Positions 1 through 5,334 of a stretch of DNA of 5,334 nt are shown here, piece after piece. A model generated the notes under the pieces. The model did not search any database and was not told the origin of the DNA. It worked only from the letters and a program-made list of their open reading frames with translations. How positions within the stretch are numbered: the stretch's first letter is position 1; the number at the start of each line of letters is the position of its first letter. This DNA comes from Candidatus Gerdarchaeota archaeon (GTDB taxonomy: Archaea > Asgardarchaeota > Heimdallarchaeia > JABLTI01): NCBI GenBank assembly GCA_016840905.1, contig JAEORM010000205.1:1-5334 (forward strand), read 5' to 3'. The position numbers and the translations under genes are program-made.

Positions 1-7
1 AACAACC

Positions 8-1345
8 ATGAAAAAGACAACTTCGAATAAGAAGAAAGTAATAACTACCTCAGCCATAAAGAATAATTCTAAATCAAGTATTACAACTAAGAAACCTGCA
101 TATGCTTATGCTTCAACAACAGCAAGTAGTAATAGAACTAAACATAGCCTGATTCCTAAATCTAGCAGTGCAACAACCAAAAAAACTACTAGCATTGCTA
201 CAACTAGGAAGAAAAGTACAACAAAAGCAGTAAAATCCACAGCAAAATCAGCTCCATTAGCTCAATTAGAAACTAATTATGAGACATATAGAAATTCCAG
301 ATATATTCAATATGTTTCAATAGATAATTGCCCTACAAAGATTGATTATAGTATTTTCACACCTGTTGTTAGATTAAAATGGAAAAGGTCTATTTTGCAA
401 TCAAAAATTAACTTTCCAGTTATTGTAGAAGCTGAAGCAACTAAACTTGAGGGTTCAAGATTTTCGAGAATTGGAGCCTTTCAAGAAAACATCCTTGTTG
501 AAAATGCAGCTTTAAGGACTGATTGTTATCTTCCAATACCCATAGATCTTGGTAATAATTTTGGAGAGTTTAGGATTAAAATTACTGTTAAAGATTCTAA
601 AAAGAAAGATGTTTTGGCAATAATATACAAGACACTTACAAGAACAAAGATTCCAAGAGATCGAACAAATACAATAAAGCAACTATCACCACCATCAAAT
701 CAAGTTGGCTTATCAAAGGTAAAAGTAGCTGTAAGTATAAGTAAAAAAGGAGCTAAAGGCCGTTTAATCCTTATGGGGCTTTCACAAAGAGGAGTGGTAA
801 AGCTTTATGATAAAAAAACTAGGTTTAAAGGAAGTTCAGTTACTACTGAATTACCAATTACAATACCATTAAGCATTTGTTCATCACGATGGTATCTTTA
901 TATGATTTTTAGTGCGAGGGGTACTAGCACTACTGCTCATACCAGTGTAGCTCCACCACTTAGTAAAGCTGTAAACTTTAGTTTGAGTGGAAATCCACCA
1001 CTAAAAAATACCATGAATGTTGGTACAAGAGCAGAGATTACTCCAAAGCTAAACTTCAAAGTTAGATCAGAGATTAAAGAGGTTGATATTTTACAATTGG
1101 AAAGTTCTGGTAAAGTCAGGGTTATGAAAAGATATCGACTAAAAGCAAGAATAAAGAAGGGAGAAAATTTTGTTTTAGAATCATTTGAATGGAAAGCACC
1201 ATCATTGCGCAAAGGATTATTTAGACGTGAAAAAGAGAAAAATATCAGCTTTGATTGCAAAATAACAGATAATTTTGGGGTAGTAAATAATTCTTTAATT
1301 GGTTTAGTAGAAACACCAACTATTCGTATTGTTGACAAAAAATAA
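8..1345 (+). CDS. Hypothetical protein: basic S/T/K-rich tail plus beta-rich (possibly Ig-like) segments
   Basis: I do not recognise this 445-residue protein. Residues 1-82 are low complexity: about 34 Ser/Thr, 20 Lys/Arg and no Asp or Glu before residue 88. This resembles a disordered, histone-H1-like cationic tail. Residues ~98-445 lack low complexity and alternate short hydrophobic strands with turns. I read them as three segments of about 110 residues (~98-215, ~228-318, ~322-445). The first and third end in strand-turn patterns such as FRIKITVKDSKKK (188-200) and FDCKITDNFG (415-424), which are common in Ig-like or arrestin-like beta sandwiches. That fold is inference. There is no signal peptide and no hydrophobic segment long enough for a membrane helix, so a cytosolic or nucleic-acid-associated location is more likely than secretion. 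The ATG at 8 is preceded by only two in-frame codons (ACA ACC), so the frame is open to the left edge and the true start may lie outside the window. The real-gene call rests on length and non-random composition. The stop is followed at once by a T-tract. Confidence 0.75.
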   Translation: MKKTTSNKKKVITTSAIKNNSKSSITTKKPAYAYASTTASSNRTKHSLIPKSSSATTKKTTSIATTRKKSTTKAVKSTAKSAPLAQLETNYETYRNSRYIQYVSIDNCPTKIDYSIFTPVVRLKWKRSILQSKINFPVIVEAEATKLEGSRFSRIGAFQENILVENAALRTDCYLPIPIDLGNNFGEFRIKITVKDSKKKDVLAIIYKTLTRTKIPRDRTNTIKQLSPPSNQVGLSKVKVAVSISKKGAKGRLILMGLSQRGVVKLYDKKTRFKGSSVTTELPITIPLSICSSRWYLYMIFSARGTSTTAHTSVAPPLSKAVNFSLSGNPPLKNTMNVGTRAEITPKLNFKVRSEIKEVDILQLESSGKVRVMKRYRLKARIKKGENFVLESFEWKAPSLRKGLFRREKEKNISFDCKITDNFGVVNNSLIGLVETPTIRIVDKK

Positions 1346-1387
1346 TTTTTTATAAAATTTAGAATAGCTACAAAGCAATATTTTTTT
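1346..1387 (+). terminator. T-tract termination region after the left-hand gene
   Basis: A run of six T (1346-1351) begins directly after the TAA stop, and a second run of seven T lies at 1381-1387. Archaeal RNA polymerase commonly terminates at oligo-T tracts without a strong hairpin, and I see no convincing stem here. The call is based on position and composition only. Confidence 0.35.
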
Positions 1388-1443
1388 ATAAGGAAATTAG
1401 ATTCAATTTGATTCAAAAAAGTTATATAGTAAGTTTTCTTCCC

Positions 1444-1460
1444 AAGAAATTATAATTTAT
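1444..1460 (+). promoter_or_regulatory. Candidate archaeal promoter (BRE/TATA-like) for metG
   Basis: The purine-rich stretch AAGAAA is followed by TATAATTT (1451-1458), matching an archaeal BRE plus TATA box in spirit. With the usual spacing of about 25 nt, transcription would start near 1478-1482. That gives a leader of about 40 nt to the GTG at 1519, or places the start almost at the upstream GTG at 1477. The spacer is very AT-rich, so chance matches are easy. Confidence 0.35.
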
Positions 1461-1518
1461 TCTTCAAGATTATTAAGTGATAATCCTTGAGAAAAGAACT
1501 AATGGGAAGTGTATAAAA

Positions 1519-3648
1519 GTGACCGAGAAAAAGAAAAGATACCTAATTACTAGCGCTTTACCCTATGTTAACACTGTCAAGCATCTCGGAAATTTAGTTT
1601 CTTCCTTGCTTCCTGCAGATATTTATGCACGATATCTAAGACAAAGAGAAGAAGAAGTCCTTGCGGTTTGTGGTACAGATGATCATGGAACGCCTTCGGA
1701 AGTTTCTGCATTAGAAATAGGAATGCCTGTGAATGAGTTTGTTGAGATGATGTATCTCAAACAAAAGGAAATTTATGAAAGATTTGGTCTTTCATTTGAT
1801 ATTTTTAGTAGAACCCATACCCCTGAAAATACTGAAACAACCCAATATTTATTTCTAAAATTATATGAAAATGGTTTCATTAAGGAAAAAGAGATCCAAA
1901 CACTTTATTGTAAAAATTGTAAACGAAATTTGCCAGACAGGTATGTAATTGGTACATGTCCAAGCTGTCAATATCCCCATGCAAGAGGAGACCAATGCGA
2001 AAATTGTTCTAAGGTTTTAGATGGCATCGATTTAATTAACCCGAGATGTATAATCTGTGGAAAGAGTAATACTGAAATTAAAACGGAAAACCATCTTTTT
2101 ATTGATCTTGGTGGATTGGAAACAAAAATCAACAAGTGGATTGATTCACATAATGATTGGCCTAAAACTACCACCTCAATAGCGAAAAGCTGGTTAAAGG
2201 AAGGATTAAGACCAAGATGTATCTCTCGAGATATCAAATGGGGTATCCCTATTCCATTAGATGGCTATAGAGATAAAGTCTTTTATGTATGGTTTGATGC
2301 CCCAATAGGTTATATTTCAATATCAAAAGAATGGGCCAAACAACAAGGAAATCCTGATTTGTGGAAAAAATTCTGGAAGGATAAAGACTCCTATGTTATA
2401 AATTTCATTGGAAAAGATAACGTACCATTCCATGCTATAACTTTCCCTGCTACACTAATGGGAGCAAATGATGGATTCAATTTAGCTGATTATATTAAGG
2501 CATTTCAATGGCTAAACTATGAGAAGGATAAATTCTCTTCAAGTAAAAAAATAGGAATTTTCATGGATACCGCTTTAGAATTGTATCCTCCAGATTATTG
2601 GCGATATTATATCATGAAAATTGCTCCTGAAAGACATGATACTGATTTCTTATGGCCAGAATTTAGAGAAAGCATCAACAACGATTTAGCTGATATTATT
2701 GGAAATTTTGTACATCGATCTGTTACTTTTATTAATAATAACTTTGATGGAAAGGTACCACCAATATCTAAACCAACAAAAAAAGACAAACAAATCTTAG
2801 AGAATCTAACAAAAACATATTTAGCTGCTGATAAAGATCTACGTGAATTTGAATTCCAAAGAGGACTTCTAACAATTGTGGATTTCGCACGAGAGTGCAA
2901 CAGATACTTCCAAGATATGAAACCATGGGAAGATATTCGTAATAATAACAAGGAGAAAGCTGGTACAACATTGAATACTTGCTTACAGTGTTGTAGAGGT
3001 TTAGCTGTTTTACTAGCACCTTATATACCATTTTCAGCTGAGGCGATCTATAAACAATTAGCACTAGATGGTAGTGTTCATAATCAATTATGGAAAGATA
3101 TTGATAAGAAAATTCCTGACAACCATAAAATAAATGAAAATCCGGAGCCAATATTTAAGAAAATTGAATTAGAGGAAATAATTGCTCATGGTCTTAAATG
3201 GGGCGGGGATTCAATTAAGGAGCTATTAAAAGCTAATCCTCAATTAGATCCCGAAAAACAAAAGAAAGAAGAGGAAAAAGAAAAGAAAAAGATGAAAAAC
3301 GAGGAGAAAAAAAATATGACTAAAGAATTAGTGTCGTTCAAAGAATTTCAAAATATAGAATTTAGAGTTGGAACTATTAAATCAGCAGAAACTGTTGAAG
3401 GTGCTGATAAATTATTAAAAATCAAAGTTGATATTGGTACAGAAGAAAGACAAATCGTAGCTGGTATTGCTAAGCGATATAAACCAGAAGAATTAATTGG
3501 TTTACAAATCGTTATTGTAGCTAATTTAGAACCAGCAAAGATTAGAGGTGTTGAATCGAATGGCATGCTGCTAGCTGCTGATGCTGATCCAGAGATTTCT
3601 ATTTTAACACCTATTAGAAAAGTTCCCAATGGTTCAAAAGTAAGATAA
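1519..3648 (+). CDS. metG: Methionyl-tRNA synthetase with fused C-terminal tRNA-binding domain
   Basis: This class Ia aminoacyl-tRNA synthetase charges tRNA-Met with methionine in the cytoplasm. Numbering from the GTG at 1519 (709 residues): the Rossmann fold begins with ITSALPYVN, and the HIGH-equivalent HLGN is at 22-25. Four CxxC pairs (131-134, 147-150, 160-163, 177-180) form two zinc knuckles of the type found in archaeal, eukaryotic and E. coli enzymes. The methionine-site motif WFDAPIGY is at 258-265 and FIGKDN at 296-301. The KMSKS loop reads KFSSS at 338-342, with the second lysine replaced. The helical anticodon-binding domain carries the expected KPW near 468-470. A K/E-rich linker (~577-599) leads to an OB-fold EMAPII/Trbp111-like domain (~600-709; FRVGTI, IVAGIA, NGMLLAA). 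An in-frame GTG at 1477 would add 14 residues. I prefer 1519 because family members start a few residues before the first strand, although neither start has a good Shine-Dalgarno. The gene is complete and ends at a terminator. Confidence 0.96.
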   Translation: MTEKKKRYLITSALPYVNTVKHLGNLVSSLLPADIYARYLRQREEEVLAVCGTDDHGTPSEVSALEIGMPVNEFVEMMYLKQKEIYERFGLSFDIFSRTHTPENTETTQYLFLKLYENGFIKEKEIQTLYCKNCKRNLPDRYVIGTCPSCQYPHARGDQCENCSKVLDGIDLINPRCIICGKSNTEIKTENHLFIDLGGLETKINKWIDSHNDWPKTTTSIAKSWLKEGLRPRCISRDIKWGIPIPLDGYRDKVFYVWFDAPIGYISISKEWAKQQGNPDLWKKFWKDKDSYVINFIGKDNVPFHAITFPATLMGANDGFNLADYIKAFQWLNYEKDKFSSSKKIGIFMDTALELYPPDYWRYYIMKIAPERHDTDFLWPEFRESINNDLADIIGNFVHRSVTFINNNFDGKVPPISKPTKKDKQILENLTKTYLAADKDLREFEFQRGLLTIVDFARECNRYFQDMKPWEDIRNNNKEKAGTTLNTCLQCCRGLAVLLAPYIPFSAEAIYKQLALDGSVHNQLWKDIDKKIPDNHKINENPEPIFKKIELEEIIAHGLKWGGDSIKELLKANPQLDPEKQKKEEEKEKKKMKNEEKKNMTKELVSFKEFQNIEFRVGTIKSAETVEGADKLLKIKVDIGTEERQIVAGIAKRYKPEELIGLQIVIVANLEPAKIRGVESNGMLLAADADPEISILTPIRKVPNGSKVR
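3301..3318 (+). promoter_or_regulatory. Possible internal ribosome-binding site and start codon within metG
   Basis: GAGGAG (3301-3306) lies 9 nt before an in-frame ATG (3316-3318) at the exact junction between the charged linker and the C-terminal tRNA-binding domain. Initiation here would yield a free 110-residue protein ending at 3648, the size of stand-alone Trbp111/MetG-beta proteins. The motif also encodes Glu-Glu in a Glu/Lys-rich linker, so it may be fortuitous. Confidence 0.3.
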
Positions 3649-3649
3649 T

Positions 3650-3674
3650 GAGAAGATTCAATCTTCTCTTTTTT
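3650..3674 (+). terminator. Hairpin plus T-tract terminator of metG
   Basis: The arms GAGAAGAT (3650-3657) and ATCTTCTC (3661-3668) are perfectly complementary around a TCA loop and are followed directly by six T (3669-3674). The hairpin starts one base after the metG stop and separates metG from the convergent gene whose stop is at 3678. It has the shape of an intrinsic terminator. In archaea the T-tract probably does most of the work. Confidence 0.6.
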
Positions 3675-3677
3675 GTT

Positions 3678-3944
3678 TTATTGATTTTGTACAGATAGAA
3701 GTAACAAAGCTGCTATAATACCTCTTCGAGGAACTTCAATATTAAATGGGTCTCTTTCTAAAATATCACATAAAGCTTTCCAACGAACAACCGTTTCAAG
3801 TGTTGCAGGAAATTTGCTTAAACAAAATATAGCAGCAATTACACCTTTATCTTTCTCATCACGGAATGCTTTGGAACATAAAATATCATAAAATGTTTTC
3901 CATTTTATTGCAGCATCAAGTTCAGGTATCCTTGTAGATGCCAT
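3678..3944 (-). CDS. Small hypothetical protein with a duplicated ~40-residue motif
   Basis: I do not recognise this 88-residue protein, but its internal duplication argues that it is real. Residues ~6-44 and ~46-84 align with a shared pattern: hydrophobic-P-x-x-L-acidic, then [IV]-[KR]-W-K, then D-I-L, F, and G-[VI]-I-A-A followed by a hydrophobic run and L-S. Clear equivalent pairs are IKWK 13-16 with VRWK 53-56, DIL 20-22 with DIL 60-62, and GVIAA 34-38 with GIIAA 75-79. The pattern looks helical and amphipathic, so a repeat-based helical protein or an intramolecular pseudo-dimer is plausible. There is no signal peptide or membrane helix. The ATG at 3944 is preceded by AGGT (minus strand, 3958-3955) at 10-nt spacing. 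The gene is divergent from the E2 gene, 220 bp away, and convergent with metG. A functional link to the E2 is only conjecture. Confidence 0.7.
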   Translation of the reverse strand: MASTRIPELDAAIKWKTFYDILCSKAFRDEKDKGVIAAIFCLSKFPATLETVVRWKALCDILERDPFNIEVPRRGIIAALLLLSVQNQ

Positions 3945-4164
3945 TTTTGAAACGACCTATGTATTTTATTAATTATTGCTCATTTAATAACATTATTAAT
4001 CAAAAAAGTCTTTCGGAAAAAGCACAAATAAACAAATTTAGACATAATAATAGGAAAAAAATAAAACCAGTATTTCCAAAAAACTTTCAAGGTAAATTAA
4101 TAATTAAAATTCATGTTGGTAATACTAAATTCATATTATAGGATAATAAACGAGGACAAGATAA
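3945..4164. other. AT-rich divergent intergenic region with promoters for both flanking genes
   Basis: This 220-bp spacer separates divergently transcribed genes. Leftward, TTATTAAAT (minus strand, around 3981-3990) could serve as a TATA box, giving a short leader that includes the AGGT before the ATG at 3944. Rightward, the AT-rich run around 4092-4109 (TTAATAATTAAAA) would place a transcript start near 4126, upstream of the GAGGA ribosome-binding site. A 67-codon plus-strand frame (3938-4141) crosses the spacer but looks fortuitous. I see no other structure. Confidence 0.4.
4152..4156 (+). promoter_or_regulatory. Ribosome-binding site for the E2 gene
   Basis: GAGGA ends 8 nt before the ATG at 4165, a good Shine-Dalgarno match at normal spacing, and it supports this start codon. 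Confidence 0.6.
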
Positions 4165-4626
4165 ATGGAATTAAGTGAAGATGATTTCTGGGCACGATTA
4201 GCAATTGAAGCAGGTGAAATGAAAAAAGAGGAGCCAAATTTTACCCCCGTCAGTGGTGATACTAGGTTATGGAGAGGGTTCATAATTGGCACAGGATTAT
4301 ACTCTGGTGGAGTGTTCCAATTTGAAATTGTAGTACCTAGACAATTTCCATTCAAACCACCTAAAGTAAAAGTATTAACACCAATTTGGCATCCCAATAT
4401 TTTCAAAGATCGAATTTGTGTAGGCATCCTAGGAAAAGACTGGACTCCGGCTAGCAATCTTGTAGATGTTATTGAATCTTTACGATTTCTATTATCAAAT
4501 CCAAATCCAGATGACCCACTGAATACAACAGCTGCTAAAGAATTCAAAAATTCGAATAAAGAATTTGAGCGAAAAGCTAAGCTTTATGTTGAAAAATACG
4601 CAACATGGGAAAATCTTAGTAATTAA
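4165..4626 (+). CDS. Ubiquitin-conjugating enzyme E2 (UBC-fold)
   Basis: This 153-residue protein has the single-domain UBC fold, at about the family's usual 150 residues. An E2 accepts ubiquitin or a ubiquitin-like protein from an E1 as a cysteine thioester and passes it to a substrate lysine, usually with an E3. Visible hallmarks are the N-terminal helix (~3-21), Y-x-G-G-V-F-x-F on a central strand (46-53), FPFKPPKV (61-68), HPN (76-78; Asn supports the oxyanion), the candidate catalytic Cys85 in RICVGIL, Trp93, and PDDPL (115-119), whose acidic residues line the active-site gate. C-terminal helices follow (~121-146). The order and spacing match eukaryotic UBE2D-type enzymes, with Cys at the same number. 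The loop before the active Cys is slightly shorter, and LDIL after Cys is VGIL. All key residues are present, so it is probably catalytically competent and not a UEV-type variant. No ubiquitin, E1, E3 or JAMM gene is visible nearby. It indicates an Asgard archaeon. Which modifier it uses cannot be told from the sequence. Confidence 0.96.
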   Translation: MELSEDDFWARLAIEAGEMKKEEPNFTPVSGDTRLWRGFIIGTGLYSGGVFQFEIVVPRQFPFKPPKVKVLTPIWHPNIFKDRICVGILGKDWTPASNLVDVIESLRFLLSNPNPDDPLNTTAAKEFKNSNKEFERKAKLYVEKYATWENLSN

Positions 4627-4632
4627 TAGCAA

Positions 4633-4676
4633 TTCAAATGTGAAAATTCACTTTTGAACCATTTTTGCCTCTTTCT
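4633..4676 (+). terminator. Hairpin and T-rich terminator after the E2 gene
   Basis: Arms of 12 nt (4633-4644 and 4647-4658) are complementary except for one T-T mismatch, giving a stem of about 11 positions closed by a small A-rich loop. It begins 6 nt after the stop codon and is followed by a T5 run (4662-4666) and pyrimidine-rich sequence. It resembles a terminator, though the T-tract is not immediately adjacent to the stem. Confidence 0.45.
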
Positions 4677-4684
4677 AAAATCTC

Positions 4685-4692
4685 TTTATATA
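4685..4692 (+). promoter_or_regulatory. Consensus-like archaeal TATA box
   Basis: TTTATATA is the textbook archaeal TATA-box form. A start site at the usual distance would fall around 4711-4718, at the beginning of the inverted-repeat-closed segment 4707-4815. It could drive a small RNA or a long structured leader (about 165 nt) of the aminotransferase gene. I cannot tell which. Confidence 0.45.
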
Positions 4693-4706
4693 CTAATTTC
4701 TATTAT

Positions 4707-4815
4707 ATGTGGGAAATTACTCCGAGATTAAATTAAAGTCAGCAAGTTATCTCCCATCCGCAAATGAGATAAACGCTTTTAGGATCTCATAGCAGTGAGG
4801 AGTATTTTCCCACAT
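4707..4815 (+). other. Candidate structured RNA or small inverted-repeat element
   Basis: This 109-nt segment is closed by a long helix: 4707-4716 (ATGTGGGAAA) pairs perfectly with 4806-4815, then one T-T mismatch (4717/4805), then 4718-4723 (TACTCC) pairs with 4799-4804. Inside, two further stems are possible: GAGAT 4724-4728 with ATCTC 4749-4753, and ATGAGAT 4764-4770 with ATCTCAT 4784-4790 (13-nt loop). Together they give a three-way-junction-like layout. By my count GC is about 38%, against about 24% in the 80 nt upstream. It matches no RNA family that I can name. Alternatives are a regulatory leader of the downstream aminotransferase gene, a free small RNA, or a MITE-like DNA element. 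The strand is assumed from the upstream TATA box. Confidence 0.45.
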
Positions 4816-4880
4816 TTCCAATTTCTTTGCACGGAAGCTTTTTGTATTGCTTTTACTTAAGGATTCAATGATTAGGTAAA

Positions 4881-5334
4881 ATGTCTGATGAGAATATTGA
4901 TGAAGAAAAGTTTTTTGAGATGAATGGGCGATTAATTTATACTCCTGGTCCAACTATGGTACCACCAAAAGTATTGAAAAGCATGAGCAAGCAAATTATA
5001 AATCCTGATTTGGACCCTGACTTTCCCAACTGGTTTTTAGAAACCTGTCAACTTACTGGAAAGATAATTAAAACTAGAAATGAAGTATTAGTTTTGCCAG
5101 GAGAGGGGATGTTAGCTTTAGATGCTGCTTTAAACAGTATTGTTAAACCGAATGATAAAGTCTTGGTGTTAGCCAGCGGTATTTTTGGACATGGTTTTGC
5201 AGGAATGGTTAGGGATTGCAAAGCAGAACCCATTACCGTAACAACTAATGATTATAACGAGATTCTTTCACCTGAGCAAGTAAAAATCGCTATTGAAAAA
5301 AATCCTGACATTGCAGCAATAACATTAGTACACT
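4881..5334 (+). CDS. Class V aminotransferase (alanine/serine-glyoxylate type), N-terminal part
   Basis: The frame runs off the right edge after 151 complete codons. It is the start of a PLP-dependent fold-type I enzyme of aminotransferase class V, whose members move amino groups between alanine or serine and glyoxylate or pyruvate in the cytoplasm. Visible family features are the N-terminal YTPGPTMVPPKV (20-31), NPDLDPDF (41-48), the cofactor-phosphate loop region LPGEGMLALDAAL (72-84), the strand KVLVLASGIFGHGF (93-106), and ITLVH at the window edge, just before where the family's substrate-binding segment follows. The loop reads GEGM where classical alanine-glyoxylate enzymes have GSGT. 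I believe GEGM occurs in a known subgroup, so this is not evidence of inactivity. The PLP-binding lysine lies beyond the window. ATG 4881 is the first possible start, since an in-frame TGA lies at 4869-4871. AGGT at 4874-4877 is only 3 nt away, so initiation may be weak or leaderless; TTTACTTA (4852-4859) is a poor TATA candidate. The exact substrate cannot be fixed. Confidence 0.92.
   Translation, partial: MSDENIDEEKFFEMNGRLIYTPGPTMVPPKVLKSMSKQIINPDLDPDFPNWFLETCQLTGKIIKTRNEVLVLPGEGMLALDAALNSIVKPNDKVLVLASGIFGHGFAGMVRDCKAEPITVTTNDYNEILSPEQVKIAIEKNPDIAAITLVH

Noticed and set aside
1396..1415. Short tandem GATTCAA repeats in the spacer before metG
   Set aside because: Only two 7-nt copies occur in AT-rich sequence, with no third unit or symmetry to suggest an operator or CRISPR-like array.
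937..1416. 159-codon minus-strand open frame
   Set aside because: It is antisense to the C-terminal third of the left-hand gene, and its F/L/S-rich composition is what the complement of a K/N-rich coding strand gives.
1968..3629. Several minus-strand open frames (89-127 codons) inside metG
   Set aside because: They all lie antisense to an unambiguous complete synthetase gene and show no domain motifs or start signals.
3938..4141. 67-codon plus-strand open frame between the divergent genes
   Set aside because: It overlaps the start of the 88-residue gene, has no clear ribosome-binding site, encodes a low-complexity K/N/I-rich product typical of translated AT-rich spacer, and covers the probable promoters of both neighbours.
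4747..4790. Resemblance to 5S rRNA (CCCATCC followed by a GAGATAAACGC-like string, within a three-arm layout)
   Set aside because: The local match is tempting, but the sequence 5' of it cannot form the helix II partner for GATAAACGC, the 3' half lacks a recognisable loop E arm, and the closing helix is too long. It is probably coincidence, though a covariance-model search would settle it.
4707..4815. tRNA gene
   Set aside because: On neither strand is there a T-arm with GGTTCRANYCC-type sequence, a D-loop GG, or a 7-bp acceptor stem at tRNA spacing.
4747..4953. 68-codon minus-strand open frame
   Set aside because: It runs antisense across the aminotransferase start and through the inverted-repeat segment, and its product has no recognisable features.

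Overview
The window looks like a piece of an AT-rich archaeal chromosome, most likely from an Asgard archaeon (Promethearchaeota). The main reason is a canonical ubiquitin-conjugating (E2) enzyme at 4165-4626. It sits beside a methionyl-tRNA synthetase with archaeal/eukaryotic-style zinc knuckles, and the spacers contain AT-rich TATA-like elements. A full E2 in a prokaryotic-style, intron-poor, closely packed region is a known hallmark of Asgard archaea. It also occurs in a few other archaea such as Caldiarchaeum, but those are much more GC-rich. I cannot resolve the lineage below Asgard from this sequence.

Layout, left to right. (1) 8-1345 (+): an unrecognised protein with an S/T/K-rich basic tail of about 85 residues followed by about 350 residues of predicted beta-rich sequence; its frame is open at the left edge. 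(2) 1346-1518: an AT-rich spacer with T-tracts and a TATA-like element. (3) 1519-3648 (+): metG, a complete methionyl-tRNA synthetase fused through a charged K/E linker to a C-terminal EMAPII/Trbp111-like tRNA-binding domain. A GAGGAG motif and in-frame ATG at the domain boundary suggest a possible second, internal product. (4) 3650-3674: a hairpin plus T-tract terminator between convergent genes. (5) 3678-3944 (-): a small unrecognised protein of 88 residues built from two copies of a roughly 40-residue motif. (6) 3945-4164: a divergent promoter region. (7) 4165-4626 (+): the E2 enzyme. (8) 4627-4880: a spacer with a terminator-like hairpin, a consensus-like TTTATATA box, and a 109-nt segment closed by a 17-position near-perfect inverted repeat, which is a candidate structured RNA or small inverted-repeat element. 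(9) 4881 to the right edge (+): the N-terminal part of a class V aminotransferase.

No operon is evident. Each gene has its own spacer, and most have their own candidate promoter. The E2 is an orphan here: no ubiquitin-like protein, E1, RING protein or JAMM/Rpn11-type protease gene is visible in the window. The items most worth a second look are the 4707-4815 structured element, the two-repeat protein divergent from the E2, the possible internal start in metG and the tailed beta-rich protein at the left end.
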